Positions 8,085-16,076 of a DNA stretch of 64,000 nucleotides are shown here, in pieces. The position numbers and the translations under genes were made by a program. The number at the start of each line of letters is the position of its first letter. The stretch's first letter is position 1. The notes below the pieces were generated by a model. It saw only the letters and a list, made by a program, of their open reading frames with translations. It was not told the origin of the DNA and did no database searches. This DNA is from Lachnospiraceae bacterium (GTDB lineage Bacteria > Bacillota > Clostridia > Lachnospirales > Lachnospiraceae). The stretch lies in contig CABIXN010000003.1 of NCBI GenBank assembly GCA_902362715.1, positions 123,348-187,347 on the forward strand, given 5' to 3'.

Positions 8085-9581
8085 TTAGAGAAAGAATTTC
8101 AGCAGCCTCTCCTGGCCGGTGCTGTCTGTTATAGCATAACTTTCCTTAATATATCCGGATTCCAGGTGAATGACAAAATGGCAGCAGTGTAAAATAAACT
8201 CCGGATCATGCGTTACGATCATAACCGTTCTGCCGGAGGCTGTGATTTGTCTGACAGCTTTTGCAACCTGCCTCATATGAAACAGGTCCAGGCCGCTGGT
8301 GGGTTCGTCAAATAGAATAAACGGTCTTTCAGAAGCAATTGCGCAGGCAACTGCAACACGCTGCTTTTGTCCTCCGGATAGTCCCATGGGGTGGCAGTCC
8401 GCAAAGGGCAGCAGATCCATTTCATTTAAAATCTTTTCTGCCTTTTCTTTATCCTTTGATGGATTCTCAGATTTCATGCTTAATAATATTTCATCTAGAA
8501 CGCTTTCTGTGAAGAGCTGGTGATTTACATCCTGCATGACCATGTAGCATAGTTTCAGCCTGTCTTTCGTTGAATAGCATGTCTCCGTATTCTGTACGGT
8601 TCCTTTAAAGCGTCTTTCCAATCCGCACAGACAACGGGAAAAGGTTGATTTTCCGGTTCCGTTGTGTCCGATGATGGCCGTTGCGCTGCCGGAAGGAAAA
8701 TCAGCTTCCGGTATGTGAAGCAGCCTGGGCTGATGCTTGTAGGCAAAGAAAAAGTCTTTAACCTTCCATATCCCATTGCTATTTTGTGCCGGCAGTCTTT
8801 CTGTATTTTTAAGTCCGGTGAGGGTGAGGGGACGCAGTCCCATTTCATCCCGCTGCTGTGGGGACAGCTGCTTAAATTCCTCAGCTGTGTAATCTCCTGC
8901 AATTTGTCCGTCTTTTAGAAACAGGACCCGGTCGAAGAGGCCGGACAGATAGTAAAGCCGGTGTTCAGATATAATAACGGTTTTTTTCTGGGCCTTAAAT
9001 GTTAAAAGAAGCTGCCTAAGGTCTGCAATGGCCCGGGAATCCAGATTAGATGAGGGTTCATCCAGTACATAAATTTCAGGGTCGATGGCGGAGGCTGAGC
9101 CGCAGGCGATTTTTTGTTTTTCTCCGCCGGATAAGGAGAAAATACTTCTGTCAAGGAGAGAACTTAAGTTTAACTGTTTGGCGGCCTGTGTTACTCTCTC
9201 GCGAACAACCTCCTTTGGCATACCGTGGTTTTCCGGTCCAAAGGCCAGCTCGCTGGTAGTGTCTACATTGAAAAACTGCGAGCGCGGATTTTGGAATACA
9301 GAACCTGTTTTTAAAGAGAGATCAAATAGTGTCAGGTCACAGGTGTTTTTTCCGTCAAGACAGACGGAGCCGGTTAAGGTTCCTTCATAATAGTGAGGGA
9401 TGAGCCCGTTAAACAGCCGGGTCATAGTAGTCTTTCCACACCCGGAGCTTCCACAGAGCAGAACAAAGGAACCATCCTCAATGGTACAGGAAATATTGTT
9501 TAAAGAACCTCCCGGCGTGCCGCTGCTGTAAGATGCTGCGGCCGACTGATAGGAAAAGGATACATTTTTACATTCGATCAT
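8085..9581 (-). CDS. ECF transporter double ATPase (EcfA1-EcfA2 fusion)
   Basis: 498-residue energising subunit with two ABC ATPase domains in one chain. Domain 1 has Walker A GSSGCGKT (44-51), signature LSGGEKQ near 149 and Walker B YVLDEPSS. Domain 2 has Walker A GHNGTGKS near 305, signature LSGGQKQR near 405 and ILFDEPTSGLD. Most Firmicutes encode EcfA and EcfA' separately, while dedicated group I ECF systems often fuse them. It is the last gene of an S-T-A operon and starts at ATG 9581 behind AAGGGGG, four bases after the EcfT stop. It provides ATP-driven power for uptake of the small molecule bound by the S component. Confidence 0.92.
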   Translation of the reverse strand: MIECKNVSFSYQSAAASYSSGTPGGSLNNISCTIEDGSFVLLCGSSGCGKTTMTRLFNGLIPHYYEGTLTGSVCLDGKNTCDLTLFDLSLKTGSVFQNPRSQFFNVDTTSELAFGPENHGMPKEVVRERVTQAAKQLNLSSLLDRSIFSLSGGEKQKIACGSASAIDPEIYVLDEPSSNLDSRAIADLRQLLLTFKAQKKTVIISEHRLYYLSGLFDRVLFLKDGQIAGDYTAEEFKQLSPQQRDEMGLRPLTLTGLKNTERLPAQNSNGIWKVKDFFFAYKHQPRLLHIPEADFPSGSATAIIGHNGTGKSTFSRCLCGLERRFKGTVQNTETCYSTKDRLKLCYMVMQDVNHQLFTESVLDEILLSMKSENPSKDKEKAEKILNEMDLLPFADCHPMGLSGGQKQRVAVACAIASERPFILFDEPTSGLDLFHMRQVAKAVRQITASGRTVMIVTHDPEFILHCCHFVIHLESGYIKESYAITDSTGQERLLKFFL

Positions 9582-9584
9582 CGT

Positions 9585-10322
9585 TTACCCCCTTGTAATT
9601 AGTTCATATATCTGGGCTGCGAATGCCCCAAGACATATGATAAGAAAAATGATATCCTGTGCGTGAAATCCAAGTCTGCATATATTTGTCCGTCTGACCG
9701 GTCCGCCCAGTCCCCGGGTAAGCGCCGCAGCAGATAGTTCTTCACCGATTTTTACGGAACAGATCATCATAGGAACAAGCCGGTATTCTAACATGGAACC
9801 GGGTCTGCCTTCTCCAAACCGGATGCCCCTCATACGCATTGCATCTCCGATGGCGCTCCATTCTTCGGCAACAGTAGGAAAAAAACGAAACATGACAGAC
9901 ATGGGAATCGTAATCTGCCGGGGCAGATGCAGCCGTTCCATGGCTGCAATAAATTCACTGACTGTGGTTGTGGTTACTGCGAAGTATCCCATTACAATAC
10001 CGGGGGTAAAACGCAGCAGTATACCTGTGAGGGCTACTGCAATATAATTGGGGATGCCGTTTAAATGTGACAGGCCGAATAATTCTAAAAGGAGGCTTCC
10101 TCCAAATACCAGTATGTAAATGATGGCACCTTTTCGCTTTTTTGCCGCCAGCAATAGGAAAAGGGGAATAGCCGCCAAGATAATGATATAGTATTGCATA
10201 ATGCCGCTAAAGGAACCGCCCAGAATAAAAATGGCTATGGTTAATAATACGGCAAGCTTTGTCCGGGGATCTAATGAGAGTTTGGTGTTGTCTTTTTTGC
10301 TGGCGAGAAGTTCGCGGCCCAT
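9585..10322 (-). CDS. ecfT: ECF transporter transmembrane subunit EcfT
   Basis: 245-residue membrane protein with about five to six hydrophobic segments, starting LSLDPRTKLAVLL, a typical CbiQ/EcfT N-terminus. The two coupling helices are recognisable by the Ala-Arg-Gly-like motifs AMRMRGIRFGE and ALTRGLGGP, which contact the ATPases. The ATG overlaps the stop of the S-component gene by one base. It couples ATP hydrolysis in the double ATPase to the S component encoded upstream. Confidence 0.9.
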   Translation of the reverse strand: MGRELLASKKDNTKLSLDPRTKLAVLLTIAIFILGGSFSGIMQYYIIILAAIPLFLLLAAKKRKGAIIYILVFGGSLLLELFGLSHLNGIPNYIAVALTGILLRFTPGIVMGYFAVTTTTVSEFIAAMERLHLPRQITIPMSVMFRFFPTVAEEWSAIGDAMRMRGIRFGEGRPGSMLEYRLVPMMICSVKIGEELSAAALTRGLGGPVRRTNICRLGFHAQDIIFLIICLGAFAAQIYELITRG

Positions 10323-10900
10323 TATACGATTCCTGCCCGTTTAAAGTGTTTTTTGAAAATCCGGCCCCCAATGAGACCTCCTGCAAGGCCGCTGACAAAA
10401 GCTGCTGCCAGAAGTAATGGTAAAATCCAGTCCGGCATATATGCCATAAGGGTGTCGGCATATTCCTGGCCGTAACCGGGAAGCAGGTTTTGATAATATG
10501 CATCTCTGGTTACCACAATAGGAATAAATGCGCCGATTACCCACATAGAGAAAATTCCATGAATAAAAATCTCCCCTTTTGCGCTTTGATAGCGGCTGGC
10601 CTTCATTAGAAAATCAGAAATCAGGCCAAAGATCAGGCCGGTTGGAATGCACCAGTAGCCCATACCGGTGAGCAGCATTATGATGCCCAGAAGCAGACCG
10701 CAGATAGTAAGCATACCAAATTTTTTGATCTTGCTGAAAAACAGCATCATTGGTATTCCCCCGATGATAGGTACGATTACACTGATCAGCGGAATAAAAA
10801 TCGGAATAAAACCGATGGATGCCGCGGCAAAAATGACGATGAAATAAATAGCGGTAAAAATACCAATGTTTATAAAATCCTTTCCTTGCAATTTGTTCAT
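10322..10900 (-). CDS. MptD-family ECF transporter substrate-binding (S) component
   Basis: 192-residue hydrophobic protein with about six membrane helices. The N-terminal KDFINIGIFTAIYFIVIF and a GLLLGI-type Gly-rich helix match the MptD/Trep_Strep family of putative ECF S components (PF09605, TIGR02185). The ATG at 10900 with AGGAGG (six to eight bases upstream) is preferred over an earlier in-frame codon at 10945 that has no ribosome site. The ligand is unknown for this family. It is first in a dedicated S-T-A operon and divergent from an AraC regulator; a 14-base palindrome sits just upstream. Confidence 0.85.
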   Translation of the reverse strand: MNKLQGKDFINIGIFTAIYFIVIFAAASIGFIPIFIPLISVIVPIIGGIPMMLFFSKIKKFGMLTICGLLLGIIMLLTGMGYWCIPTGLIFGLISDFLMKASRYQSAKGEIFIHGIFSMWVIGAFIPIVVTRDAYYQNLLPGYGQEYADTLMAYMPDWILPLLLAAAFVSGLAGGLIGGRIFKKHFKRAGIV

Positions 10901-10935
10901 AGAACAACCTCCTGCTTGTTTTATATTTACTTGGA

Positions 10936-10949
10936 TTAGTTGCAACTAA
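10936..10949. promoter_or_regulatory. Perfect 14-bp palindrome upstream of the ECF operon
   Basis: TTAGTTGCAACTAA is a perfect palindrome 36 bases upstream of the S-component start. Its form is like MarR-type operators. It is the best candidate operator for the ECF operon. Confidence 0.5.
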
Positions 10950-11048
10950 CCAAAGCTAATGGTAGCATATATGATGTGATGTTTCTATGCACATATCAGT
11001 ATTTTAGGCCCGTATAGCAAGGAGTTTTCTGCCTGAATCAAACTGAAA

Positions 11049-11077
11049 TTGACCGAAGATTTTTACATCATTATAAT
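11049..11077 (+). promoter_or_regulatory. Sigma-70 promoter of the AraC gene
   Basis: TTGACC (11049-11054) and TATAAT (11072-11077) with a 17-base spacer, 38 bases ahead of the araC-type start codon. Confidence 0.75.
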
Positions 11078-11114
11078 AGTATCAATGATTTTGTGCTGAA
11101 AAAGGAGAAGAAAA

Positions 11115-12101
11115 ATGGATGATATGTTAGGCAGTATTTTAAAGAACAGTGACCGTATTTTGGGAGTGACGCTGAAGGATAGTTCAAACGGCAGGGAATT
11201 GATTTTAGACCGGGACGGCGGCAGAGGGCGTATGGTCTTTTATACCATCTGTCCCGGGCTTACACTGGCATTTATTTTTGTAAATGCCGGTATGTGGCCG
11301 GAATCTGATGCAAATTCCCAGCTGAAACTGCTCCAGATCAACTACTGTATTTCCGGAAGAAGTGAATTGCTTTTAGATGACGGTACCTATATTTATCTGC
11401 AGAAAAATGATTTTGCTATCAGTGAACAAACTGCGCAGAAAGAGTACATTTTTCCTACAGGAAAATACCAGGGAATCAAAATATACTGTGATCTGAAGCT
11501 GTTACAATCCGGCAGTGGGCTTCTGGAGTTTTTTAACATGGATCTTGCCGCGCTGAGAGATATCTATTGCAAAAGAAGGAAGACCTACCTTTGCGAAGCG
11601 GATAATGAACTGAAAGATATTTTTAGCAGGCTCTTTTGTTTGGCAGAAAGGCCGTCAGATTTTTATTTAAAGATCTATACCCTTGAGCTTGTTTACCGGC
11701 TGCTGGGTATGAATGTTCATCCGCCAAAATCCTGCGGTTTCTACACAGAAACACAGGTAGAACTTGCCAAGAGAACGGCAAAGATACTTTCCGACAATCT
11801 GCATCTGCATATTCCGGTACGGCAGATTGCAGATCGTTTTTCTGTCAGTGAAACCAGCCTGAAAAACTACTTTCGGGGAGTATATGGACAAAATATCTCC
11901 ACCTATCTGCGGGAAATCCGCATGAATACGGCAGCCGGATTACTTAAAAACACAAAACGTCCTGTGGCTGAAATTTCTGAACAGGTTGGATATTCCAATC
12001 AAGGAAAATTTGCGGCTGTTTTCAAGCAGAAATATGGTCTGTCGCCGCTGGAATACAGAAGAGTAAAAAAGCTGGAAAATGAGTCATTGGAAGATAGTTA
12101 A
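11115..12101 (+). CDS. AraC-family transcriptional regulator
   Basis: 328 residues. The C-terminal double helix-turn-helix (about 220-318) is clear: the first HTH VRQIADRFSVSETSLKNYFR and the second VAEISEQVGYSNQGKFAAVFKQKYGLSP with the family's terminal Pro. The N-terminal 200 residues form a PchR-like sensor domain of unassigned ligand. It is divergent from the ECF S-T-A operon, so it probably controls uptake of that transporter's ligand. It starts at ATG 11115 behind AAAGGAGAAG and has its own good promoter. Confidence 0.92.
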   Translation: MDDMLGSILKNSDRILGVTLKDSSNGRELILDRDGGRGRMVFYTICPGLTLAFIFVNAGMWPESDANSQLKLLQINYCISGRSELLLDDGTYIYLQKNDFAISEQTAQKEYIFPTGKYQGIKIYCDLKLLQSGSGLLEFFNMDLAALRDIYCKRRKTYLCEADNELKDIFSRLFCLAERPSDFYLKIYTLELVYRLLGMNVHPPKSCGFYTETQVELAKRTAKILSDNLHLHIPVRQIADRFSVSETSLKNYFRGVYGQNISTYLREIRMNTAAGLLKNTKRPVAEISEQVGYSNQGKFAAVFKQKYGLSPLEYRRVKKLENESLEDS

Positions 12102-12204
12102 TACAACAACGGAAATGAAAGACATCCGGATGGAGCTTGATGCGGTAAAAGCACTTTTCTCATGTTTATATGATCAATCGGCAGGGCGGGAGATGGTTTC
12201 ATAA
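12079..12204 (+). CDS. Possible 41-residue small protein overlapping the araC-type gene end
   Basis: An ORF in another frame begins with ATG inside the last codons of the AraC gene and extends past it to 12204, overlapping the end of the convergent PucR gene. The peptide (MSHWKIVNTTT..., then an amphipathic MELDAVKALFSCLYD segment) looks protein-like, but the ribosome site is weak. It may be a small protein or a remnant. Confidence 0.25.
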   Translation: MSHWKIVNTTTEMKDIRMELDAVKALFSCLYDQSAGREMVS

Positions 12205-13748
12205 CCGTTGTTGTTTTTTGCATAGAAGGCTAAACTTAATTTTAAACGCTCTTCAGGATCATCTAACTGCAGATAGTAGCGGGCTTCCATTTTTCGAATA
12301 TGATAGATAACATTATTTCGGTGCATATGAAGCAGCCTGGCAGTTTCTGTAGCCTGACAGTTTGTTTTTAAGTAAGTATCCAGAATCTGCACACAGCAGG
12401 TATGATTTTTTGCGTCATCTGCAAGGATACGGTTTAGCTTTTCATGTTTTGTAATACTATATCCGCTACCGGTCGTATCTAAACGGCAGAGAAACTTTAG
12501 TGCAATTTGTTCAAAAAAAATCAGATCTGTGCGGGAAGAAGACTCTTCCTCTAAAAATGACAGTGCAGCTTTGGCTTCCCGATAAGCAGCTTTTAACTCT
12601 GTAATCTGATGAAATAAGCGGCTGACGCCTCCAGATATATTATGCTGATGTATTTCATACAGAAGTGTGTGGTAAATCAGTGGAAACTGCTCCATATAAT
12701 GAAAAGGATCTAAGCGTTTCTGCTCAAAAATCAGAATCAGAATCTGTCCCTGGTATTCAAAAACACGGGATTCCGGAATAGACTGCTGAATCTGATGCAG
12801 AAGAAATGGAATTGTGATAGATCCGGGGGACGTTAAGTTCAGTGCACATAGATAAAAGTCAGAGGCAAACGGAAGATCAATATAAGCCAGCCGGTCTTTC
12901 ACAATCGAAATTTCGGGAGAATCATTTTCCAGAAGATCAATCAACAGATATTCATACATAAACCCTTCTGTTTTGATGCTCTGCATCATCTTTTCCAGTC
13001 CGATCTGGACACTTTCAAAAAAGTTTTCAAACATTCTTCTCATATATTTCATATTGGACGGATTTACTAAAACAAGTACACAATAACCCACAGGCTTTCC
13101 GTTGATATAGATTAGTTTGATAATCTCATTATAGCGCTCAGACCTTTTATCAGCTGAGATATAAATGCCGGTTTCTGTCAGCGTATCAAATATTTTTTCA
13201 TTTTGAAACTGCTGTACCATGTCAGAGGTCAGATGTCCCTGCTGGATGGCGTAAGGAAAAATTTTATCAGCGGCAACATAAGCCGTGGAGTGTGCCAGAA
13301 TCTTTAAACTAAGATCGTAGATCAGAACGGGATTTTTTAAAAGAGGCTCACTGATTTGGATTAAGTGATTTAATCCAAGATTCTGAATCAGGCTGTCGTG
13401 CATGCTGCGATCCCAGTTTTGAAACATAATATAAATTTCCTGAAGGGTATTAAAAATAACTGCCCATTCCAGATCAGTCTCCATCCATATGACTCCCGGG
13501 TAAGGAACCGGAAGCTGTCCGGGACGGCAGACACAAAGTAAAAGCAGGTGTTCAGGCAGACTGTCCGGTGAGAGCGGGTGTTGGGACTCACACAGATATA
13601 AAAAATCCGGAGAGATTTCCAGGCTGCATCTGGGCAGAAGACGGATTCCGGAAATAGATACTGTTGTGAGATCCAGATATTGTTCAACGGATAGCTGGGG
13701 ATGTTTGATTTTCAGCTGTGTAAATAACATGTTGAGGTCGATAATCAT
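12174..13748 (-). CDS. PucR-family transcriptional regulator
   Basis: 524 residues. The C-terminal PucR HTH_30 domain is plain at about 455-512: CQATETARLLHMHRNNVIYHIRKME. The central part resembles the GGDEF-like/PucR region of regulators that sense small catabolic substrates. The start is ATG 13748, eight bases behind GGAG; longer in-frame starts lack a ribosome site. It is divergent from the ferredoxin/flavoprotein/hydrolase operon that begins near 13980, and PucR regulators usually control the neighbouring catabolic operon, so it is the likely regulator of that operon in response to its substrate. Confidence 0.88.
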   Translation of the reverse strand: MIIDLNMLFTQLKIKHPQLSVEQYLDLTTVSISGIRLLPRCSLEISPDFLYLCESQHPLSPDSLPEHLLLLCVCRPGQLPVPYPGVIWMETDLEWAVIFNTLQEIYIMFQNWDRSMHDSLIQNLGLNHLIQISEPLLKNPVLIYDLSLKILAHSTAYVAADKIFPYAIQQGHLTSDMVQQFQNEKIFDTLTETGIYISADKRSERYNEIIKLIYINGKPVGYCVLVLVNPSNMKYMRRMFENFFESVQIGLEKMMQSIKTEGFMYEYLLIDLLENDSPEISIVKDRLAYIDLPFASDFYLCALNLTSPGSITIPFLLHQIQQSIPESRVFEYQGQILILIFEQKRLDPFHYMEQFPLIYHTLLYEIHQHNISGGVSRLFHQITELKAAYREAKAALSFLEEESSSRTDLIFFEQIALKFLCRLDTTGSGYSITKHEKLNRILADDAKNHTCCVQILDTYLKTNCQATETARLLHMHRNNVIYHIRKMEARYYLQLDDPEERLKLSLAFYAKNNNGYETISRPAD

Positions 13749-13831
13749 AATCAAGTCTCCTTTTTTGAATTGTATCATGTGACAAGAAAAAATAAAATAT
13801 TTTTCTTTTAATGTGAATAAATCAAGAAAAT

Positions 13832-13847
13832 AAGAACATAGGTTCTT
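13832..13847. promoter_or_regulatory. Candidate PucR operator and promoter region
   Basis: AAGAAC-ATAG-GTTCTT is a perfect inverted repeat between the divergent PucR gene and the ferredoxin operon. About 80 bases downstream is TATACT (13926-13931), a good -10 with no recognisable -35, as expected for an activator-dependent promoter. Confidence 0.4.
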
Positions 13848-13979
13848 GTAAAAACTACAAAACAAAACCGAAAAACAGACGATAAAATTAGAGGTTTCAG
13901 AAATGATGATAAAAACAAATCACGTTATACTGACAGTAGCAGATCTTAAATGAAAACGTATGGAGGAGGTAAGAAAAAC

Positions 13980-14063
13980 GTGAACAGAGTATGCCAAATT
14001 ATTAATGGAGCCATTGCAAGAGCACAGGAAATTCTTAACAGTATGCCATTATTTGAGTTCTAA
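13980..14063 (+). CDS. 27-residue microprotein leading the ferredoxin operon
   Basis: GTG at 13980 is preceded by GGAGGAGG ten bases upstream, the strongest ribosome site in this region. The ORF encodes MNRVCQIINGAIARAQEILN followed by SMPLFEF, and its stop is directly followed by the AAGGAGG of the ferredoxin gene. The peptide could form one amphipathic helix and has one Cys. I do not recognise it. It could be a leader peptide coupling translation or a small subunit of the reductase. Confidence 0.5.
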   Translation: MNRVCQIINGAIARAQEILNSMPLFEF

Positions 14064-14077
14064 GGAGGAAAGAGACT

Positions 14078-14323
14078 ATGAGCAGAGCCATGAATCGAAT
14101 TATTGTAAATAAAGATCTGTGCATCGGATGCCAGATCTGCTTTAAAGCCTGTTTTATAGATATTATAAAATGGGATAAAGAAAACAGAAAACCAATTATA
14201 AAATATCCGGAAGAATGCGTACAGTGTGGTTTCTGTGAACTTAATTGTCCCAAGGGAGCGATTAAGGTAGAGCCGGATTATGACGCATATGTATTCCCGA
14301 GAGAGCACATTTGTGATATGTAG
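14078..14323 (+). CDS. 2[4Fe-4S] ferredoxin-type protein
   Basis: 81 residues with two classical cluster motifs: CIGCQICFKAC at about 18-28 and CVQCGFCELNC at about 51-61, each followed by the residue pattern seen in bacterial-type ferredoxins and AprB-like subunits. Cytosolic electron-transfer protein. The start ATG 14078 lies behind AAGGAGG. It is immediately followed by an AprA-like flavoprotein gene with its own AGGAGG, so it most likely delivers electrons to or from that flavoprotein as the small subunit of a two-component oxidoreductase. Confidence 0.93.
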   Translation: MSRAMNRIIVNKDLCIGCQICFKACFIDIIKWDKENRKPIIKYPEECVQCGFCELNCPKGAIKVEPDYDAYVFPREHICDM

Positions 14324-14336
14324 GAGGAGATGCAAA

Positions 14337-16064
14337 ATGGCAAATATTATAAAAACGGATTTATTAGTAGTTGGCGGAAGTCTGGCCGGTATGTGTGCCG
14401 CTATCACCGCAAAGGAAAATAATCCAGAGCTTGATGTGCTGGTTGTGGAAAAATATACATCCGGGTATGCAGGAAAAGCAAACCGGGGTGCAGGTATTAT
14501 GGATGCTATGGCAGGGGTAGATCCGGAACGGTATGTGGAATATCATACAAAATACAACGGGGACTATTTAAATGATCAGGATTTTCTGCGTGATTATGCC
14601 AATGGACTTGATAAAAGTGTGGAATTGCTGGATAAGTGGTCTGACGGGAAAATTTCAAAAACGCCGGAGGGAAAGTTCCGCTATTTGAAATGGCGTGCTC
14701 AGATTACAGGAAAAGATGAGCATGGAAAATTAACCTTTGATAATAAAGATGATTTTCCATGGACACTGGTGGCCGTAGATTTAGATTATATGGTTAATGT
14801 CAGAAGATATGGGGCAAAAATCGGCGTAAAATTTATTGACCGCACCGGCATTGTAGATCTGCTCAAAGACGGCGAGCGGATCAGTGGTGCAGTGGGATAC
14901 AATATTGATGACGGGTCTCAGTCTGTATATCAGTGCAGGGCTGTAGTTATGGCCACAGGTGCATGCAATTACCGGATTATGCCAATGTGGGCCGGCGGAA
15001 GAGGAGAGGGTATACGGGCTTGTTACCGGGCAGGTGCACAGTTTAGAAACTGTGAGATGAGCTCTTTTTATAACTGGACCTCTCTGGAAAACTTTGAGTC
15101 CAGCATGGGTGTAGAATATGCCCTCTATAATTCTGAAGGGGAAAATGTATGTAAGGAATTTGCAACCACTCACCACTCCGATGTGGATGCCTATTCCATT
15201 GCAGAATATTATAAACAGACAAAAGCCGGAAAGGGGCCTTTAACTTACCGGATGCCGGAAAATCCTCTGATGCCCTTTCTTCAGCAGTGCTGTGGCTCTT
15301 CCGCTTATTTTGACCGTCCTTTTGCAGACAGATTCTGGAACAACCTGTTTTTTAATGCCTTTTCCCAGGCAACTAATAATGAATGTGTGCCGGGACTGGT
15401 AGGAGAGTTTGGAGCATTAAGAGTGGGAAGAGATTTCCAGACCACAGTTCCCGGATTATTTGCAGCAGGAGATTTGTCTCATACCGGTGGAGCATATCAT
15501 GGGGCAACCACATCTCCGGTTATGGTACGGGGCTCCGGTCTTGCAAATGCACAGTATTCCGGGCGTCTGGCAGGAGAAAACGCAGCGCTGTTTGCAGCAG
15601 CCCATGAGTTTGGGACTGTTGACGAGACAGAAATTGTGGCAATTGACCGGCATTTTAACGGGTATGGAAAACAAAAGGGAACAGTGTCTGTCATGGACTT
15701 TCTGCCAAAGCTTCATAATGTCATTCAGCCGCTGGGCAACAGTTTGTACAGAAGCCAGGAGCGTATGACAAATGCTCTTGCCCGTGTAAAGGAGCTGCAA
15801 GGAGAGTTAGATACACTGAAGGCAGATGATCCTCATAATATGTTTGGATGTCTGGAAATGGAATCAATGCTTCTGTGTGCTGAAATGTTCTTTACTGCTT
15901 CTCTGGAGCGGACAGAATCACGGGGATGGTTCTTAAGAGAAGATTATCCGGAGCATGAAAAGGAATTGTACTGGGTAACCTGCCAGCAGACAGAAGATGG
16001 CGGTATGCAGACGAAAAAAGAACGTGTACCCATTGAAACTTACAAGTACCAGCCAATGGCATAA
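14337..16064 (+). CDS. FAD-dependent oxidoreductase, AprA / fumarate-reductase flavoprotein-like
   Basis: 575 residues; the start is ATG 14337, seven bases behind TAGGAGGAG. The N-terminus has the dinucleotide fold DLLVVGGSLAGMCAA, and near residue 370 the GLFAAGD motif completes FAD binding. The overall arrangement matches the succinate dehydrogenase/fumarate reductase/adenylylsulfate reductase alpha superfamily, with a helical C-terminal domain. The paired ferredoxin gene upstream mimics AprBA. No signal peptide, so it is a cytosolic reductase or dehydrogenase. Sulfate metabolism genes are absent here; the neighbouring C-C hydrolase suggests that it reduces or desaturates an organic ring or enone. 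The substrate is inferred only by context. Confidence 0.85.
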   Translation: MANIIKTDLLVVGGSLAGMCAAITAKENNPELDVLVVEKYTSGYAGKANRGAGIMDAMAGVDPERYVEYHTKYNGDYLNDQDFLRDYANGLDKSVELLDKWSDGKISKTPEGKFRYLKWRAQITGKDEHGKLTFDNKDDFPWTLVAVDLDYMVNVRRYGAKIGVKFIDRTGIVDLLKDGERISGAVGYNIDDGSQSVYQCRAVVMATGACNYRIMPMWAGGRGEGIRACYRAGAQFRNCEMSSFYNWTSLENFESSMGVEYALYNSEGENVCKEFATTHHSDVDAYSIAEYYKQTKAGKGPLTYRMPENPLMPFLQQCCGSSAYFDRPFADRFWNNLFFNAFSQATNNECVPGLVGEFGALRVGRDFQTTVPGLFAAGDLSHTGGAYHGATTSPVMVRGSGLANAQYSGRLAGENAALFAAAHEFGTVDETEIVAIDRHFNGYGKQKGTVSVMDFLPKLHNVIQPLGNSLYRSQERMTNALARVKELQGELDTLKADDPHNMFGCLEMESMLLCAEMFFTASLERTESRGWFLREDYPEHEKELYWVTCQQTEDGGMQTKKERVPIETYKYQPMA

Positions 16065-16076
16065 GGAGGAGAGAGT

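Noticed and set aside
14337-16064. Adenylylsulfate reductase (dissimilatory sulfate metabolism)
   Set aside because: Only the flavoprotein/ferredoxin pairing resembles AprBA; no sat, dsr or qmo genes are present and the neighbours are carbon catabolism genes.
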